From Thermococcus sibiricus MM 739 (lineage in GTDB: Archaea > Methanobacteriota_B > Thermococci > Thermococcales > Thermococcaceae): a stretch of 64,000 nucleotides of DNA. The stretch covers positions 1,728,276 to 1,792,275 of the forward strand of contig NC_012883.1 in the NCBI RefSeq assembly GCF_000022545.1, in the 5' to 3' direction. The notes under the pieces are model-generated. The model was given only the letters and a program-made list of their open reading frames with translations, did no database searches and was not told where the DNA came from. The position numbers and the translations under genes are program-made. Shown here piece by piece: positions 54,175-61,889 of this stretch. The stretch's first letter is position 1, and each line of letters opens with the position of its first letter.

Positions 54175-55175
54175 TACATTGTAGACTTGATAACAAGAAG
54201 TTTAGCGTTATTGGGGATTATAGTATCTAATGGAGGCATCAGGTGAATTTCATCTGTAGCATAGCCAATTAGAAATAGGCCTCTATTGTATAGAATATTA
54301 AATGCTTCACCAAATTTCATTCCTTCCACTTCTGGAATTCTCATCGAGGTTATATCGTATCTCCCAAGAGCCGTTGTGATGTCATCTAATACATCAACAA
54401 CTTCTGGTTCAAATATTGAGCTGGCCAGCAACCTCCCTGCAAGAGTCCTACTAGTTATCACTCTATCTGCTCCGGCCTGTTTTAGAAGAGAAACACTTTC
54501 ATGTTTAAGGGCCTCAACGAAAACTTTTGCATTTGAGAGCTGCTTTATCATCAATGTCACAAAGACAGATTCAGAATCATCACCGAGGGCCAATAAAACG
54601 TAACTAGCATCCTTAATATTTGCTCTCTCCAGAGTTTCCTTATTAGTAAATTCTCCAATGATGATTTCGATTTCCTCTGCAAGAGTGAGTTTTTTTCTTT
54701 CATTTTCATCCGGCAACACGACAATTATAGGTTTATTTTCGGCCTGTCCATTAGAAATGGCATCTCTCAGCTCTAGAAGCGCACTTTCAATACTCTCTCC
54801 CCTACCCATAATAACATAATGGCCTTTAAATTTCACTTTGTGCATGCCCATCATCCTCCTTATAGATCCAGACAAGAAATATTCAGCCAAGATTGAAACA
54901 AATGCTGTGAAAGTCGCTATCCCTGCAATAGATGCAAAGATTGCGATTATTCTACCCAACAAAGTACTTGGTGTTATGTCCCCATAACCAATCGTGGCCA
55001 TTGTGATGACGGCCCAATAGAGAGCCGTGAAAAAGCCAACGTTCTCTGCATACATATATAATAACGCCAAAACAAGCGCAAGTAAGACCACAGCCAAGGC
55101 TAATGCAAATAACTTACTCCTCTTCAGTTTGAATTGCAGTTTTAAAAGCTTCCTCACTAGAGGTAATGGTATCAT
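54174..55175 (-). CDS. K+ channel with RCK/TrkA-type regulatory domains
   Basis: A 333-residue potassium channel of the MthK-like two-helix type. Helix one (FALALAVVLLALVLALLYMY), the pore helix and the selectivity filter TIGYGD (about residues 61-66) are followed by the second helix and then a cytoplasmic RCK domain (GHYVIMGRGESIESALLELR), plus a second TrkA-C-like domain. Ligands such as Ca2+ or nucleotides gate such channels. The gene has no strong ribosome site before ATG 55175. Its 3' end abuts a copy of the dispersed repeat. Confidence 0.9.
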   Translation of the reverse strand: MIPLPLVRKLLKLQFKLKRSKLFALALAVVLLALVLALLYMYAENVGFFTALYWAVITMATIGYGDITPSTLLGRIIAIFASIAGIATFTAFVSILAEYFLSGSIRRMMGMHKVKFKGHYVIMGRGESIESALLELRDAISNGQAENKPIIVVLPDENERKKLTLAEEIEIIIGEFTNKETLERANIKDASYVLLALGDDSESVFVTLMIKQLSNAKVFVEALKHESVSLLKQAGADRVITSRTLAGRLLASSIFEPEVVDVLDDITTALGRYDITSMRIPEVEGMKFGEAFNILYNRGLFLIGYATDEIHLMPPLDTIIPNNAKLLVIKSTM

Positions 55176-55295
55176 TGCAATTGGAAATATCTAGTGCAAA
55201 GTTAAAAAGATTAACTTTTCCACAGGAAATACTGCCCCAAATTGTTGAACTAAAAGTGCCACCATATACCATAATAATACAGTGATGTCCATATG

Positions 55296-55312
55296 TTCCA
55301 GTGGAAATAAAG
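55296..55312 (+). repeat. Dispersed repeat copy 2 (partial)
   Basis: TTCCAGTGGAAATAAAG: it matches the core and diverges after GGAAAT. Confidence 0.5.
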
Positions 55313-55350
55313 GTCTTTTTCGATACCTATATTAACGTTAAATTTTGATC

Positions 55351-55384
55351 TTATAACCCCCTCAGAGTTGTATTTCCACTGGAA
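55351..55384 (-). repeat. Dispersed repeat copy 3 (opposite strand, extended)
   Basis: Minus-strand TTCCAGTGGAAATACAACTC continues TGAGGGGGTTATAA. The downstream part also matches copy 4 (TGGGGGGTTATAG), so these two copies share about 33 bases with a few differences, in opposite orientation. Confidence 0.6.
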
Positions 55385-55629
55385 GCTAGTTAGTGAAATG
55401 GACGGGATTTGGGAATAATTTAAAAGTAAAAAAGGACTTAGAAGGCTTCTTTTCATTTGTCAATGGAGAATTGTTCAGTTATTTTCACCATTACTTTTAA
55501 TTTGATATCTAAATTTTACGTTAATTTATCATATAATTTGAACAATGTTCATAGATAAATATATATACCCTAACGACAAAAAATATTGGGAGTGTTTATA
55601 CCCGTTTTAATCATACATACGGGTGTTCC

Positions 55630-55669
55630 GCAGAGGTTCCAGTGGAAATGAAACTCTGGGGGGTTATAG
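55630..55669 (+). repeat. Dispersed repeat copy 4 (extended)
   Basis: GCAGAGGTTCCAGTGGAAAT then GAAACTCTGGGGGGTTATAG. Bases GCAGAGG through ACTCT are identical to copy 6 near 56.55 kb. Confidence 0.65.
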
Positions 55670-55854
55670 TTCTGTTTACCAATCATCCAAAAATTAAATA
55701 TTTTTAGTTAACAACATGAACAAAAATGTACTTAAATGATCGCTTTTTAATGAACATTTTTATACATTTTTCTTCCAAACGAAATCCTCAAGTGAGCTCA
55801 TATTAATCTCCATATGTCAAAACTTTGAGAGTTTCTCGAAGTGTTCATCAACAA

Positions 55855-55869
55855 GTTTCCATTGGAACC
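55855..55869 (-). repeat. Dispersed repeat copy 5 (weak)
   Basis: Minus-strand GGTTCCAATGGAAAC resembles the core with one change. It lies about 50 bases before the YbjN-like gene. Confidence 0.3.
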
Positions 55870-55914
55870 ATGGTTTTAAATACTTTCAGTGCCTAGTTTC
55901 ATATGGTGATTCTA

Positions 55915-56511
55915 GTGGAAGTTATAAAATGGTTGGAAGAAGGGTCTGATGAAGCAAAGGATATTGTTGATCTCCCCTGGAGTGTACATAAAAGGGCAGA
56001 AGGCCTTTATATTGCTGAATATCCAAAAATCCCATTTGTGTTGAATGTGGTGATAACTGAAGAATTTGTTCATCTAATTGTTCCTCTTGGAGTGGAAACT
56101 GTTGCATTGGAACTTCCTGAGCGACTAAAAGTATATCATACTCTTTTGATTCTCAATGAACAATTGAATCTCATAAAGTTCACAATAAAAGGGATGAATG
56201 AGGAGATAATGCTAAGGGTGGACCTCGACAGGAAAACATTGGGTAAGGGTGAGTTTAACGATGCACTAACGGCTCTACTTATTGGTTTGAATCAAGTTAT
56301 ATCTGCTTTGGGGCTTCAAGAAGAATTTGCTCGTGCAGTATTTGAAAGGATAGCATTAATGGTTATGGATCGGATTGAAAAAGGTGTAAAAAAAGAAGAA
56401 ATTCTTAAGTTTTTGGTTATGAAAGTCGGCATGGGCCAAAAAGATGCGGAAGAGTTCCTAAAACGAATAACTGAGCAAGTAAAACCAAAAGGGGAAGTTG
56501 GTTATTTATAA
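55915..56511 (+). CDS. YbjN-like (type III secretion chaperone-fold) protein
   Basis: A protein of about 198 residues from GTG 55915 (site GGTGATTCTA); ATG 55903 is the longer alternative. The first 130 residues show the alternating strands and helices of the YbjN/CesT chaperone fold (LPWSVHKRAEGLYIAEYPKI, PFVLNVVITEEFVHLIVPLG, VYHTLLILNEQLNLIKFTIK). The C-terminal 60 residues are helical. Members bind partner proteins, and no enzymatic motif is seen. It converges with the PIN gene and overlaps its end by 10 bases. The fold call is from pattern only. Confidence 0.6.
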   Translation: MEVIKWLEEGSDEAKDIVDLPWSVHKRAEGLYIAEYPKIPFVLNVVITEEFVHLIVPLGVETVALELPERLKVYHTLLILNEQLNLIKFTIKGMNEEIMLRVDLDRKTLGKGEFNDALTALLIGLNQVISALGLQEEFARAVFERIALMVMDRIEKGVKKEEILKFLVMKVGMGQKDAEEFLKRITEQVKPKGEVGYL

Positions 56512-57509
56512 TTATCTCTCAATTCCAATTTTTCCAGTTTTCTGCAGAGGTTCCAGTGGAAATGAAACTCTTGATATATGTCATTCATGAATCTTAACTT
56601 TAACTCATTCAGTTTTGTTTTTCCTCTGAATTCGCCAAATACTAGCACGTTGTTTATCTCAATTACTCCAAAGACTGCTGCCAAATTAAATAAAAGTGTT
56701 CTAAACTGGTAACCCGTTCCATAATGCTCCTTAAGTTCTTCATGAGGGTATTCAAATAGAAAGTATTCCACTCCTTCTATCCGTGCAATATCAGTCATTG
56801 CGATGTCTGCAGTTAGAAGAACTACTAAGGACGGGGTATTTTTATCAAACTCTTTTAGTGTCTTGATTATCAATTCATCGTTCGTGTTTGTTTTTTCATC
56901 AATACTCTTTACTTCAATTATTTTGTCTTTGAGTTTTTCATATTCTCTTAATGCTATGTAAGTGGCCTTACGCGATTTTTTCATCCTCCTATTGCTGAAC
57001 TCTTGTAAAAGGTGGGAATTATGGAGGATTCTCCCAAGCTCTCTTAAATGGGCGGGACTGTATTTGAAATTCATAGCATTCTCCACTTCTTTCTTCACCA
57101 GATCCACTATTGCAATTTGGACTCCTTCTATACCTTTAATTTTGCTGAGGAAAGCATGATAAAGAAGATTTGTATCTGGAGAGAATATTATTCTCTTTGT
57201 CAGACTCTTATATGTGGCCAACTTTTCTTCAAATTCATCTATATTGGCATATGTTATAATACTGCTTGAGAGAAAGCATTCATAAAAATCCCTGTATGTT
57301 GGGAGGTCATAGAAGTATTTCTCATGGCCATTCAAAATTTTATGGAACTCCTTTTCATGTGCGAGCACCTTAACTTGATATCCACGTTTGTAAGGATGGG
57401 CCTCTAAAAGAGGAAGGTCATATAAGGGTGCATTTACTTTAATTCTGTCTTTAGTCTGGATTAAGTTAATTAAAATTTGTAGATCGGCCTTTTCTATAAT
57501 TTCCTCCAT
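56502..57509 (-). CDS. PIN-domain nuclease paired with a CARF-like protein
   Basis: A 335-residue protein. The middle part has the PIN acidic set: Asp112 in SPDTNLLYHAF, Glu141/Glu143 in VKKEVENAMNF, Asp211 in NTNDELIIKTL and Asp235 in LTADIAMTDIA. This indicates a metal-dependent RNase. The first 100 residues and the C-terminal 80 are not recognised. ATG 57509 follows GGAGGGCCGCAG and lies inside the CARF-like gene (16-base overlap), so the two are co-expressed. Near the end, EFHFHWNLCRK is the translation of a dispersed repeat copy, so the C-terminus may have been altered by it. Confidence 0.75.
   Translation of the reverse strand: MEEIIEKADLQILINLIQTKDRIKVNAPLYDLPLLEAHPYKRGYQVKVLAHEKEFHKILNGHEKYFYDLPTYRDFYECFLSSSIITYANIDEFEEKLATYKSLTKRIIFSPDTNLLYHAFLSKIKGIEGVQIAIVDLVKKEVENAMNFKYSPAHLRELGRILHNSHLLQEFSNRRMKKSRKATYIALREYEKLKDKIIEVKSIDEKTNTNDELIIKTLKEFDKNTPSLVVLLTADIAMTDIARIEGVEYFLFEYPHEELKEHYGTGYQFRTLLFNLAAVFGVIEINNVLVFGEFRGKTKLNELKLRFMNDIYQEFHFHWNLCRKLEKLELRDNYK
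56543..56573 (+). repeat. Dispersed repeat copy 6, inside the 3' end of the PIN gene
   Basis: TGCAGAGGTTCCAGTGGAAA then TGAAACTCTTG. It is identical to copy 4 over GCAGAGG...ACTCT (28 bases). It lies within the last 25 codons of the PIN gene. Confidence 0.65.
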
Positions 57510-57973
57510 CTGCGGCCCTCCATGAAGTCTTTTAACCTCTGAACATGCAAGGGGATCATCATATACGGCCGATTGGAGTGTTCAATGTCTTGAAGTGAGA
57601 GGTAGAAAAGATGTTCTATTTCCAGTGGAAGTGCATGAATGGCAGCTCCTACAACAAGGGCTTTCTTCCCTGAGGTTATATCCATGGCGATTTCGTATTT
57701 ATTCTCTTTCAATGTCTTTAGAAGTGTTCCTATCTTTTCATCCGCTTCAAGAAAGTTGTCTTCTTCAATAATTTCCCAGTAGATTTTGGGTGAAAACCCA
57801 TATGCTTCAGATATTATTTTTAAAGCTTCAACAGTCTGAGGAAGTTTTCCCTCATGAGTATTTTCTAGAAAAATGTAGATTTTATCGGGCCTGTATCCAT
57901 TCATAACTACAGCATAGTAAGTGTTTACCAGGGCCCAAGTGGATCTTCCAAGCATTGTTATGTATGCTCTCAT
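57494..57973 (-). CDS. CARF-like domain protein (cyclic oligoadenylate sensor or ring nuclease)
   Basis: A 159-residue Rossmann-like protein. It opens AYITMLGRSTWALVNTYYAV, corresponding to the first CARF strand and loop, and carries AMDITSGKKALVVGAAIHAL (Asp98, Thr100, Gly102, Lys103), the second CARF signature seen in Csm6/Csx1/Crn1 proteins. Such domains bind cyclic oligoadenylate made by type III CRISPR complexes; short stand-alone versions can be ring nucleases. The start is ATG 57973 (site GAGTGAG). It is coupled to a PIN nuclease by overlap. No other CRISPR gene is in the window. Confidence 0.65.
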   Translation of the reverse strand: MRAYITMLGRSTWALVNTYYAVVMNGYRPDKIYIFLENTHEGKLPQTVEALKIISEAYGFSPKIYWEIIEEDNFLEADEKIGTLLKTLKENKYEIAMDITSGKKALVVGAAIHALPLEIEHLFYLSLQDIEHSNRPYMMIPLHVQRLKDFMEGRRWRKL

Positions 57974-57983
57974 TACACTCACT

Positions 57984-58445
57984 CTAATCTATTAGTATGA
58001 GGCCATACAAAACACTTTCGGAAAAGTTCAAATTTACTATGCTCGAGAGCTCTATACCAACTCCATCAATTGAGAACCTGACTTTTGTAGGTATTTTGCA
58101 TTTTTTTGTTTTCTTGAATTCACACTCTTTGCAGTAGTTGCAATCTCCTGGAAAGAAAGCCAATGCGTAAAAATTTCCGTTCTTAAATAACTCCTGTTCT
58201 CTATTGAGAAGGTACGTTAAAACCTCTCGCTTTTCATCATCAAATTTCTCAGGATCGACTTCGAATTTTATCAAAAGGGTCTTCTCGTAGTGTTTCATTA
58301 ATTCTTTGGTTTCCTTCCATGAAGGAGTATATGGTGGGCAAGAAGGGTTTTTAGCATATGCGGGGCAGCTTCTACACTTCCATATGGGCCTTGGTGAAAT
58401 TTTGATATCTTTGGCGAGGATTTCTTTTTCCCAAACAATTTTCAT
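57984..58445 (-). CDS. DUF2284 metal-binding protein
   Basis: A 153-residue cysteine-rich protein: CRSCPAYAKNPSCPPYTPSW near the N-terminus, then FPGDCNYCKECEFKKTKKCK. These match DUF2284, thought to bind metal or an iron-sulfur cluster. The function is unknown. It lies 11 bases upstream of the CARF-like gene on the same strand, so it may share a transcript with the defence-like pair, although the family is widespread in anaerobes without such neighbours. Confidence 0.85.
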   Translation of the reverse strand: MKIVWEKEILAKDIKISPRPIWKCRSCPAYAKNPSCPPYTPSWKETKELMKHYEKTLLIKFEVDPEKFDDEKREVLTYLLNREQELFKNGNFYALAFFPGDCNYCKECEFKKTKKCKIPTKVRFSIDGVGIELSSIVNLNFSESVLYGLILID

Positions 58446-58475
58446 AGGAAAAATTTAGGAGATTTAAATAAAAAC

Positions 58476-59204
58476 TTAATCCATCAAACGGCCCCCGTTG
58501 ACGTCTATTATCTCCCCGGTTATCTGATCATTTTCAAGCAGAAATATCACTGCATGTGCTATATCTTCGGGGTTTGCTATTTTTCCCGTTAGGGTTAATT
58601 TTTTCAGGCTTTCTTTATCTGCATCTTCAATTAGTTCGGTTTCCACGCTTCCAGGAGCAACAGCATTTACTAGTATATGGGGTGCCAAATGCCTCGCTAG
58701 GTTAAAAGTAAGTGCAATTAGGCCGCCTTTTGAAGCGGAATAGTGTGCTCCAACGTGAGGGCTTATTTCTCCCTTACCTGCTATTGATGCTATGTTTATT
58801 ATTTTGCCCCTTTTCATATATTTTAGAACTTCTTGGCTGACTATGAAAGCTCCTTTGAGGTTAACATTCAAAACCCTGTCCCAATCATCATCAGTTATCT
58901 CCATTGGGTTGGAAGCCTTTCCGAGTATTCCTGCATTATTTACTAGGATATCTATTCTACCAAATTTTGTGATGATCTTTTCCAACATGTTCCTAACTTC
59001 GCTTCTATTACTAACATCAGCCTTTACAACCAAGGTTTCAACACCATGGGCTTTGCAAAGTTCTTCAGTTTTCTTGGCTCCCTCAACATCTTTTGAGTAG
59101 TTGATCGCAACGTTGCATCCTTTTTGGGAAAGAGATACAGCTATGGCCCTGCCAATCCCTCTAGAAGCCCCCGTAACTAATGCAACTTTTCCTTTGAGTT
59201 CCAT
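58476..59204 (-). CDS. Short-chain dehydrogenase/reductase
   Basis: A 242-residue classical SDR: cofactor motif TGASRGIG (11-18), NNAG (89-92), and the catalytic Ser140-Tyr155-Lys159 (in INIASIAG and HYSASKGG). The sequence is close to 3-oxoacyl-ACP reductase-like enzymes, but archaea have no fatty-acid synthase of that kind, so the substrate is unknown. The start ATG 59204 follows GGTGAACTAA. It diverges from the PEBP lipoprotein gene. The start of DUF2284 lies 30 bases past its stop. Confidence 0.9.
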   Translation of the reverse strand: MELKGKVALVTGASRGIGRAIAVSLSQKGCNVAINYSKDVEGAKKTEELCKAHGVETLVVKADVSNRSEVRNMLEKIITKFGRIDILVNNAGILGKASNPMEITDDDWDRVLNVNLKGAFIVSQEVLKYMKRGKIINIASIAGKGEISPHVGAHYSASKGGLIALTFNLARHLAPHILVNAVAPGSVETELIEDADKESLKKLTLTGKIANPEDIAHAVIFLLENDQITGEIIDVNGGRLMD

Positions 59205-59305
59205 TTAGTTCACCAAACATTCTATTGTTTAGAAGGAAATAAAAATTTTATTAATGAAAGAAGCATTGCGAAATATTTTTACGTTTTTATAACAAATATT
59301 GGAAC

Positions 59306-59842
59306 ATGAAAGTTTTGGTTATTTTGTTGGGTCTTTTTGTGTTGGTTGCAGGGTGTCTTGAAGGAGGTGAAAAAATGAGTTTGAAGATTAGCTCGGTGTT
59401 TGGAGAGAATGAGTTCATACCTTCTAAATATGCCTGTGAAGGTGCAGATATCAGTCCGCCTCTAAAACTTGGTGGATTAAGTGATGAAGCTGTTACCATA
59501 GGAATAATAGTTGACGACCCCGATGCTCCTGTAGGAACCTTCACCCATTGGGTAGCTTGGAATATCCCACCTACCAGTGAAATTCCCGAGGGTGTTCCAA
59601 AGGAAAAGGTTGTTGAGACTCCGATAAAAATGGTTCAAGGAAGGAACGACTTTGGGAGAATAGGTTATAACGGCCCATGCCCGCCAAGGGGACATGGAGT
59701 TCACCATTATCACTTCAAAGTTTATGTTATCGACACAACCCTCAATCTAAAACCAGGTGCAACTAAAAAGGATTTAGAAAGGGCCATGAAGGGCCACATA
59801 ATTCAGTTTGGGGAGCTTGTTGGCCTTTATGAAAGGAGATGA
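59306..59842 (+). CDS. PEBP-family (YbhB/YbcL-like) lipoprotein
   Basis: A 178-residue phosphatidylethanolamine-binding-protein fold. The N-terminus MKVLVILLGLFVLVAGCLEG has a lipobox (LVAGC), so it is anchored outside the membrane. The ligand pocket is formed by VDDPDAPVGTFTHWVAWNIP, the YNGPCPPRGHGVHHYHFKVY segment and DFGRIGYNG. The physiological ligand is unknown. It is transcribed divergently from the SDR gene with a spacer of about 100 bases. Confidence 0.9.
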   Translation: MKVLVILLGLFVLVAGCLEGGEKMSLKISSVFGENEFIPSKYACEGADISPPLKLGGLSDEAVTIGIIVDDPDAPVGTFTHWVAWNIPPTSEIPEGVPKEKVVETPIKMVQGRNDFGRIGYNGPCPPRGHGVHHYHFKVYVIDTTLNLKPGATKKDLERAMKGHIIQFGELVGLYERR

Positions 59843-59889
59843 ATCTATTTATCTTTTTCTTTTAAAATATCACCTTTTATAAGGCCGGA

Positions 59890-60135
59890 TCACTTGTATT
59901 GGAGTTTCACATATAAGTTAATTCCACTCTGAAGGGCTGCAAGGGAGTTTAAGGCTAGAAACACAGGGTCCCGTATTAAGTATGAATAGATTGTCAGCAA
60001 CAGGGAAGCAGTGACATAGATTATAATAAATTCTAAGTTCAGTGGGCACTTTTTATTTTTTATAGTTTCTAATGTTTGGGGTGCCCAAGAACTCACGAGA
60101 AGGAGCATACCTATCAATCCCACAACTTCTTTCAC
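59890..60135 (-). CDS. SemiSWEET-type transporter
   Basis: An 81-residue protein with three membrane helices and the PQ motif in SSWAPQTLETIKNKKCPLNL. SemiSWEETs dimerise to move sugars across the membrane. The start is GTG 60135 with GAGGTGATAAT ahead; the frame open to 60180 adds only an unlikely polar stretch. The helices are VVGLIGMLLLVSSW, FIIIYVTASLLLTIYSYLI and FLALNSLAALQSGINLYV. The gene stands alone. Confidence 0.83.
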   Translation of the reverse strand: MKEVVGLIGMLLLVSSWAPQTLETIKNKKCPLNLEFIIIYVTASLLLTIYSYLIRDPVFLALNSLAALQSGINLYVKLQYK

Positions 60136-60251
60136 ATTATCACCTCTTTTCGTCATCAGCGTCTCAAGACTTAGGAACACTATTAAAAAGTTTTATGCAC
60201 TGTTTTGGGTAAATTCATGGAAAAGAAAAGAGAGATATAAGCAAATACATG

Positions 60252-60725
60252 TTAATCTTTCTTCAACTCTGAAGCGAGTTTTGAAGTGGCCCAAGTCTTC
60301 ACATCATCGTCGAGAATATCATTAATTATCTTGAAAGCTTCTTGTATTTTTCCTTCTCTTGCAAGGGCCAACCCAACCTCGGCCTGAATTTTTGACCTAT
60401 TCGAGATATCTTTTATAAAACCTGCAATTTTTAGTGCTTCATCATATCTTTTTAATTCTAAGAATTCAAAGGCCAAACTCATAAGAGCCTTTGTCACGTT
60501 TTCGTAATTTTCTATATCCAGTATTGCTTTTATCGTTTTTTCGAGGGCTTCTTTATAATTCATTCTTTTTCTGGCCATTTCCACAGTAACCATTGACATT
60601 GATTTGGCTCTTATGCCCTTGTCAGGGATAGATTGGGCTATTTCTAGTGCATTGGTAAGATCTCCACGATTTATGAGTTTTGAAACCGTTTCATAGAGAG
60701 CCCGTGATTGATACCATTCTTGCAT
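60252..60725 (-). CDS. Helical-repeat (TPR-like) protein
   Basis: A 157-residue protein made of repeated helix pairs, such as VSKLINRGDLTNALEIAQSI, ALEKTIKAILDIENYENVTK and GLALAREGKIQEAFKIINDI. The pattern matches tetratricopeptide-like repeats that bind other proteins. The start is ATG 60725 (site GGTGTTCAC). No membrane or catalytic motif is seen. Neighbours give no clue. Confidence 0.7.
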   Translation of the reverse strand: MQEWYQSRALYETVSKLINRGDLTNALEIAQSIPDKGIRAKSMSMVTVEMARKRMNYKEALEKTIKAILDIENYENVTKALMSLAFEFLELKRYDEALKIAGFIKDISNRSKIQAEVGLALAREGKIQEAFKIINDILDDDVKTWATSKLASELKKD

Positions 60726-60743
60726 GTGAACACCACATAAGTT

Positions 60744-60962
60744 TTGCATTTAGAGGATTTAACTTTTTTGTCGTTGCTAAGTTCCCTTCTGAGAGGGCAG
60801 GAATATAGCAGGGGAGGCAAGAAGAAAGTTTTCAGAAGTAAAGAAGAAGCTGTGGAAGAACGTCTTCTGATCTCGTCATATTTTCTTGCAACAGCTGGAC
60901 AACTTATATCGAGTGTTTTGAAGAGATATGTAGAATCACAAGGTGAGAATAGTTTTAATTAG
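60744..60962 (+). CDS. Small open frame of uncertain status
   Basis: A 72-codon frame: the part GKKKVFRSKEEAVEERLLIS followed by SYFLATAGQLISSVLKRYVE looks like a genuine helical protein, while the first 25 residues (MHLEDLTFLSLLSSLLRGQE) may be incidental. I do not recognise it. It precedes the TnpB remnant at 61.0 kb and may be part of the same decayed element. Confidence 0.4.
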   Translation: MHLEDLTFLSLLSSLLRGQEYSRGGKKKVFRSKEEAVEERLLISSYFLATAGQLISSVLKRYVESQGENSFN

Positions 60963-60997
60963 CTAAAAATTCCGCATATATACCTCAAAGACTATAG

Positions 60998-61120
60998 AAG
61001 CAAAAACCAAACGAACAGCTTGAGTTACGTCGCTGGTTGTATAATCATTTAGAAGAAGTAAACAAAGCTCGTAGAGAAGGTAGAAAGATAACTTGGGGGA
61101 TATTCAAGCTCTCTCAGTGA
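60998..61120 (+). pseudogene. TnpB N-terminal remnant
   Basis: An open stretch without a start, KQKPNEQLELRRWLYNHLEE then VNKARREGRKITWGIFKLSQ and stop, matches the N-terminal helix region of archaeal IS605-type TnpB (P-N-x-x-Q-x-x-x-L-R-R-W-L-Y then N-K-A-R). The RuvC and zinc-ribbon parts are missing. Nine bases later a transposon-end palindrome follows, so the interior has been deleted. Confidence 0.6.
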
Positions 61121-61128
61121 AACAGGAA

Positions 61129-61150
61129 ACTCCGTCCTTAAAGGCGGAGT
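61129..61150 (+). repeat. TnpB-element end palindrome
   Basis: ACTCCGTCCTTAAAGGCGGA followed by GT, then AGTTCACG. This is the hairpin and tail type seen at the ends of archaeal IS605/IS1341-like elements, of a different subfamily from the 6-7 kb element. Confidence 0.5.
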
Positions 61151-61163
61151 AGTTCACGTTTTC

Positions 61164-61889
61164 CTACATTCCAATGATAATATATATTCCAAGTGCTATT
61201 AAAATGGCCCCGGCTGCCATTGAAAGCTCTCTTGAGCGTTGAACAATCTTTTGAGAGATTGATTTGCTCTCTGTTATGCTGCCCATGGTGAACAGTATTA
61301 TCAGCAAGGGGAGGATAAAAATAATGTTATAGAGGGCCAGAAGTATCAACGTTAACGTTCTTCCAACTTTGGAGATTAAGATTGCATAGGCCAGGTATGT
61401 TCCGGCCGAACATGGTAGGAGGGTGAAGGAGATTAGCACCCCTAATGAAAAGGCCCCAAAAATTGTTGCTTCTTTTCTGAATATATTTCGTCTTACTTCC
61501 TTTTTTCCAACAATTCTGCTTTTTTCTAAGTAGCCTGTGATAAATGTGTAACCCCCGAAAGCTATTGCTACAGCTCCAGCAATCCAAATAGGGATTGTTT
61601 TAGTCAATATTACAAGACCTACCCCAAGAATGTAGTATGAGATGTAAATGGCCGCCACAAAGGCCAATCCGACAGCATAGATTTTTCTTTTGGATATATT
61701 TTCTTTTAGGGATAGGGCAATGAGAAGCATCGTATAGATAACGAATGTGCATGGGTTTATAGAATCTGCCCCGGCAAGCGCTAGAAGAGGATAAATCAAC
61801 TCTTTTAAACCGAGAAAGGTTAATATCCCTGCGGTTAGACCCAGGGAGGATAAAATTATTAAAAGCAGGATCTTGATTTCAGACCTCAC
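61164..61889 (-). CDS. CcdA/DsbD-type thiol-disulfide membrane transporter
   Basis: A protein of about 241 residues with six membrane helices. Conserved cysteines lie in INPCTF (first helix) and LLPCSAG (fourth), as expected for CcdA, which passes electrons across the membrane to external thioredoxin-like proteins. I choose GTG 61889 (site GGTGAGCCGA), overlapping the end of the upstream thioredoxin-like gene by 11 bases; ATG 61919 is the longer option. The overlap supports a functional pair. Confidence 0.87.
   Translation of the reverse strand: MRSEIKILLLIILSSLGLTAGILTFLGLKELIYPLLALAGADSINPCTFVIYTMLLIALSLKENISKRKIYAVGLAFVAAIYISYYILGVGLVILTKTIPIWIAGAVAIAFGGYTFITGYLEKSRIVGKKEVRRNIFRKEATIFGAFSLGVLISFTLLPCSAGTYLAYAILISKVGRTLTLILLALYNIIFILPLLIILFTMGSITESKSISQKIVQRSRELSMAAGAILIALGIYIIIGM

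Larger units (their letters stand above)
55176..55914. other. Gene-poor spacer with dispersed repeats
   Basis: About 740 bases with no credible gene and very AT-rich stretches (55480-55600, 55680-55780). It contains two full and two partial copies of a repeat with near-palindromic core TTCCAGTGGAA, listed separately. A TATA-like TTTTAAATACTTTC (about 55871-55884) probably serves the gene at 55915. Confidence 0.6.

Noticed and set aside
55250-55456. 68-codon minus-strand frame
   Set aside because: Includes two repeat copies, has low complexity and no ribosome site; judged non-coding.
54154-56573. CRISPR array
   Set aside because: The repeat copies are irregularly spaced, on both strands and partly degenerate. 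There is no repeat-spacer periodicity, so they are reported as a dispersed repeat.
57619-57633. Another copy of the dispersed repeat (TTTCCAGTGGAAGTG)
   Set aside because: It matches only the 11-base core and lies within a conserved-looking part of the CARF-like gene, so chance is likely.
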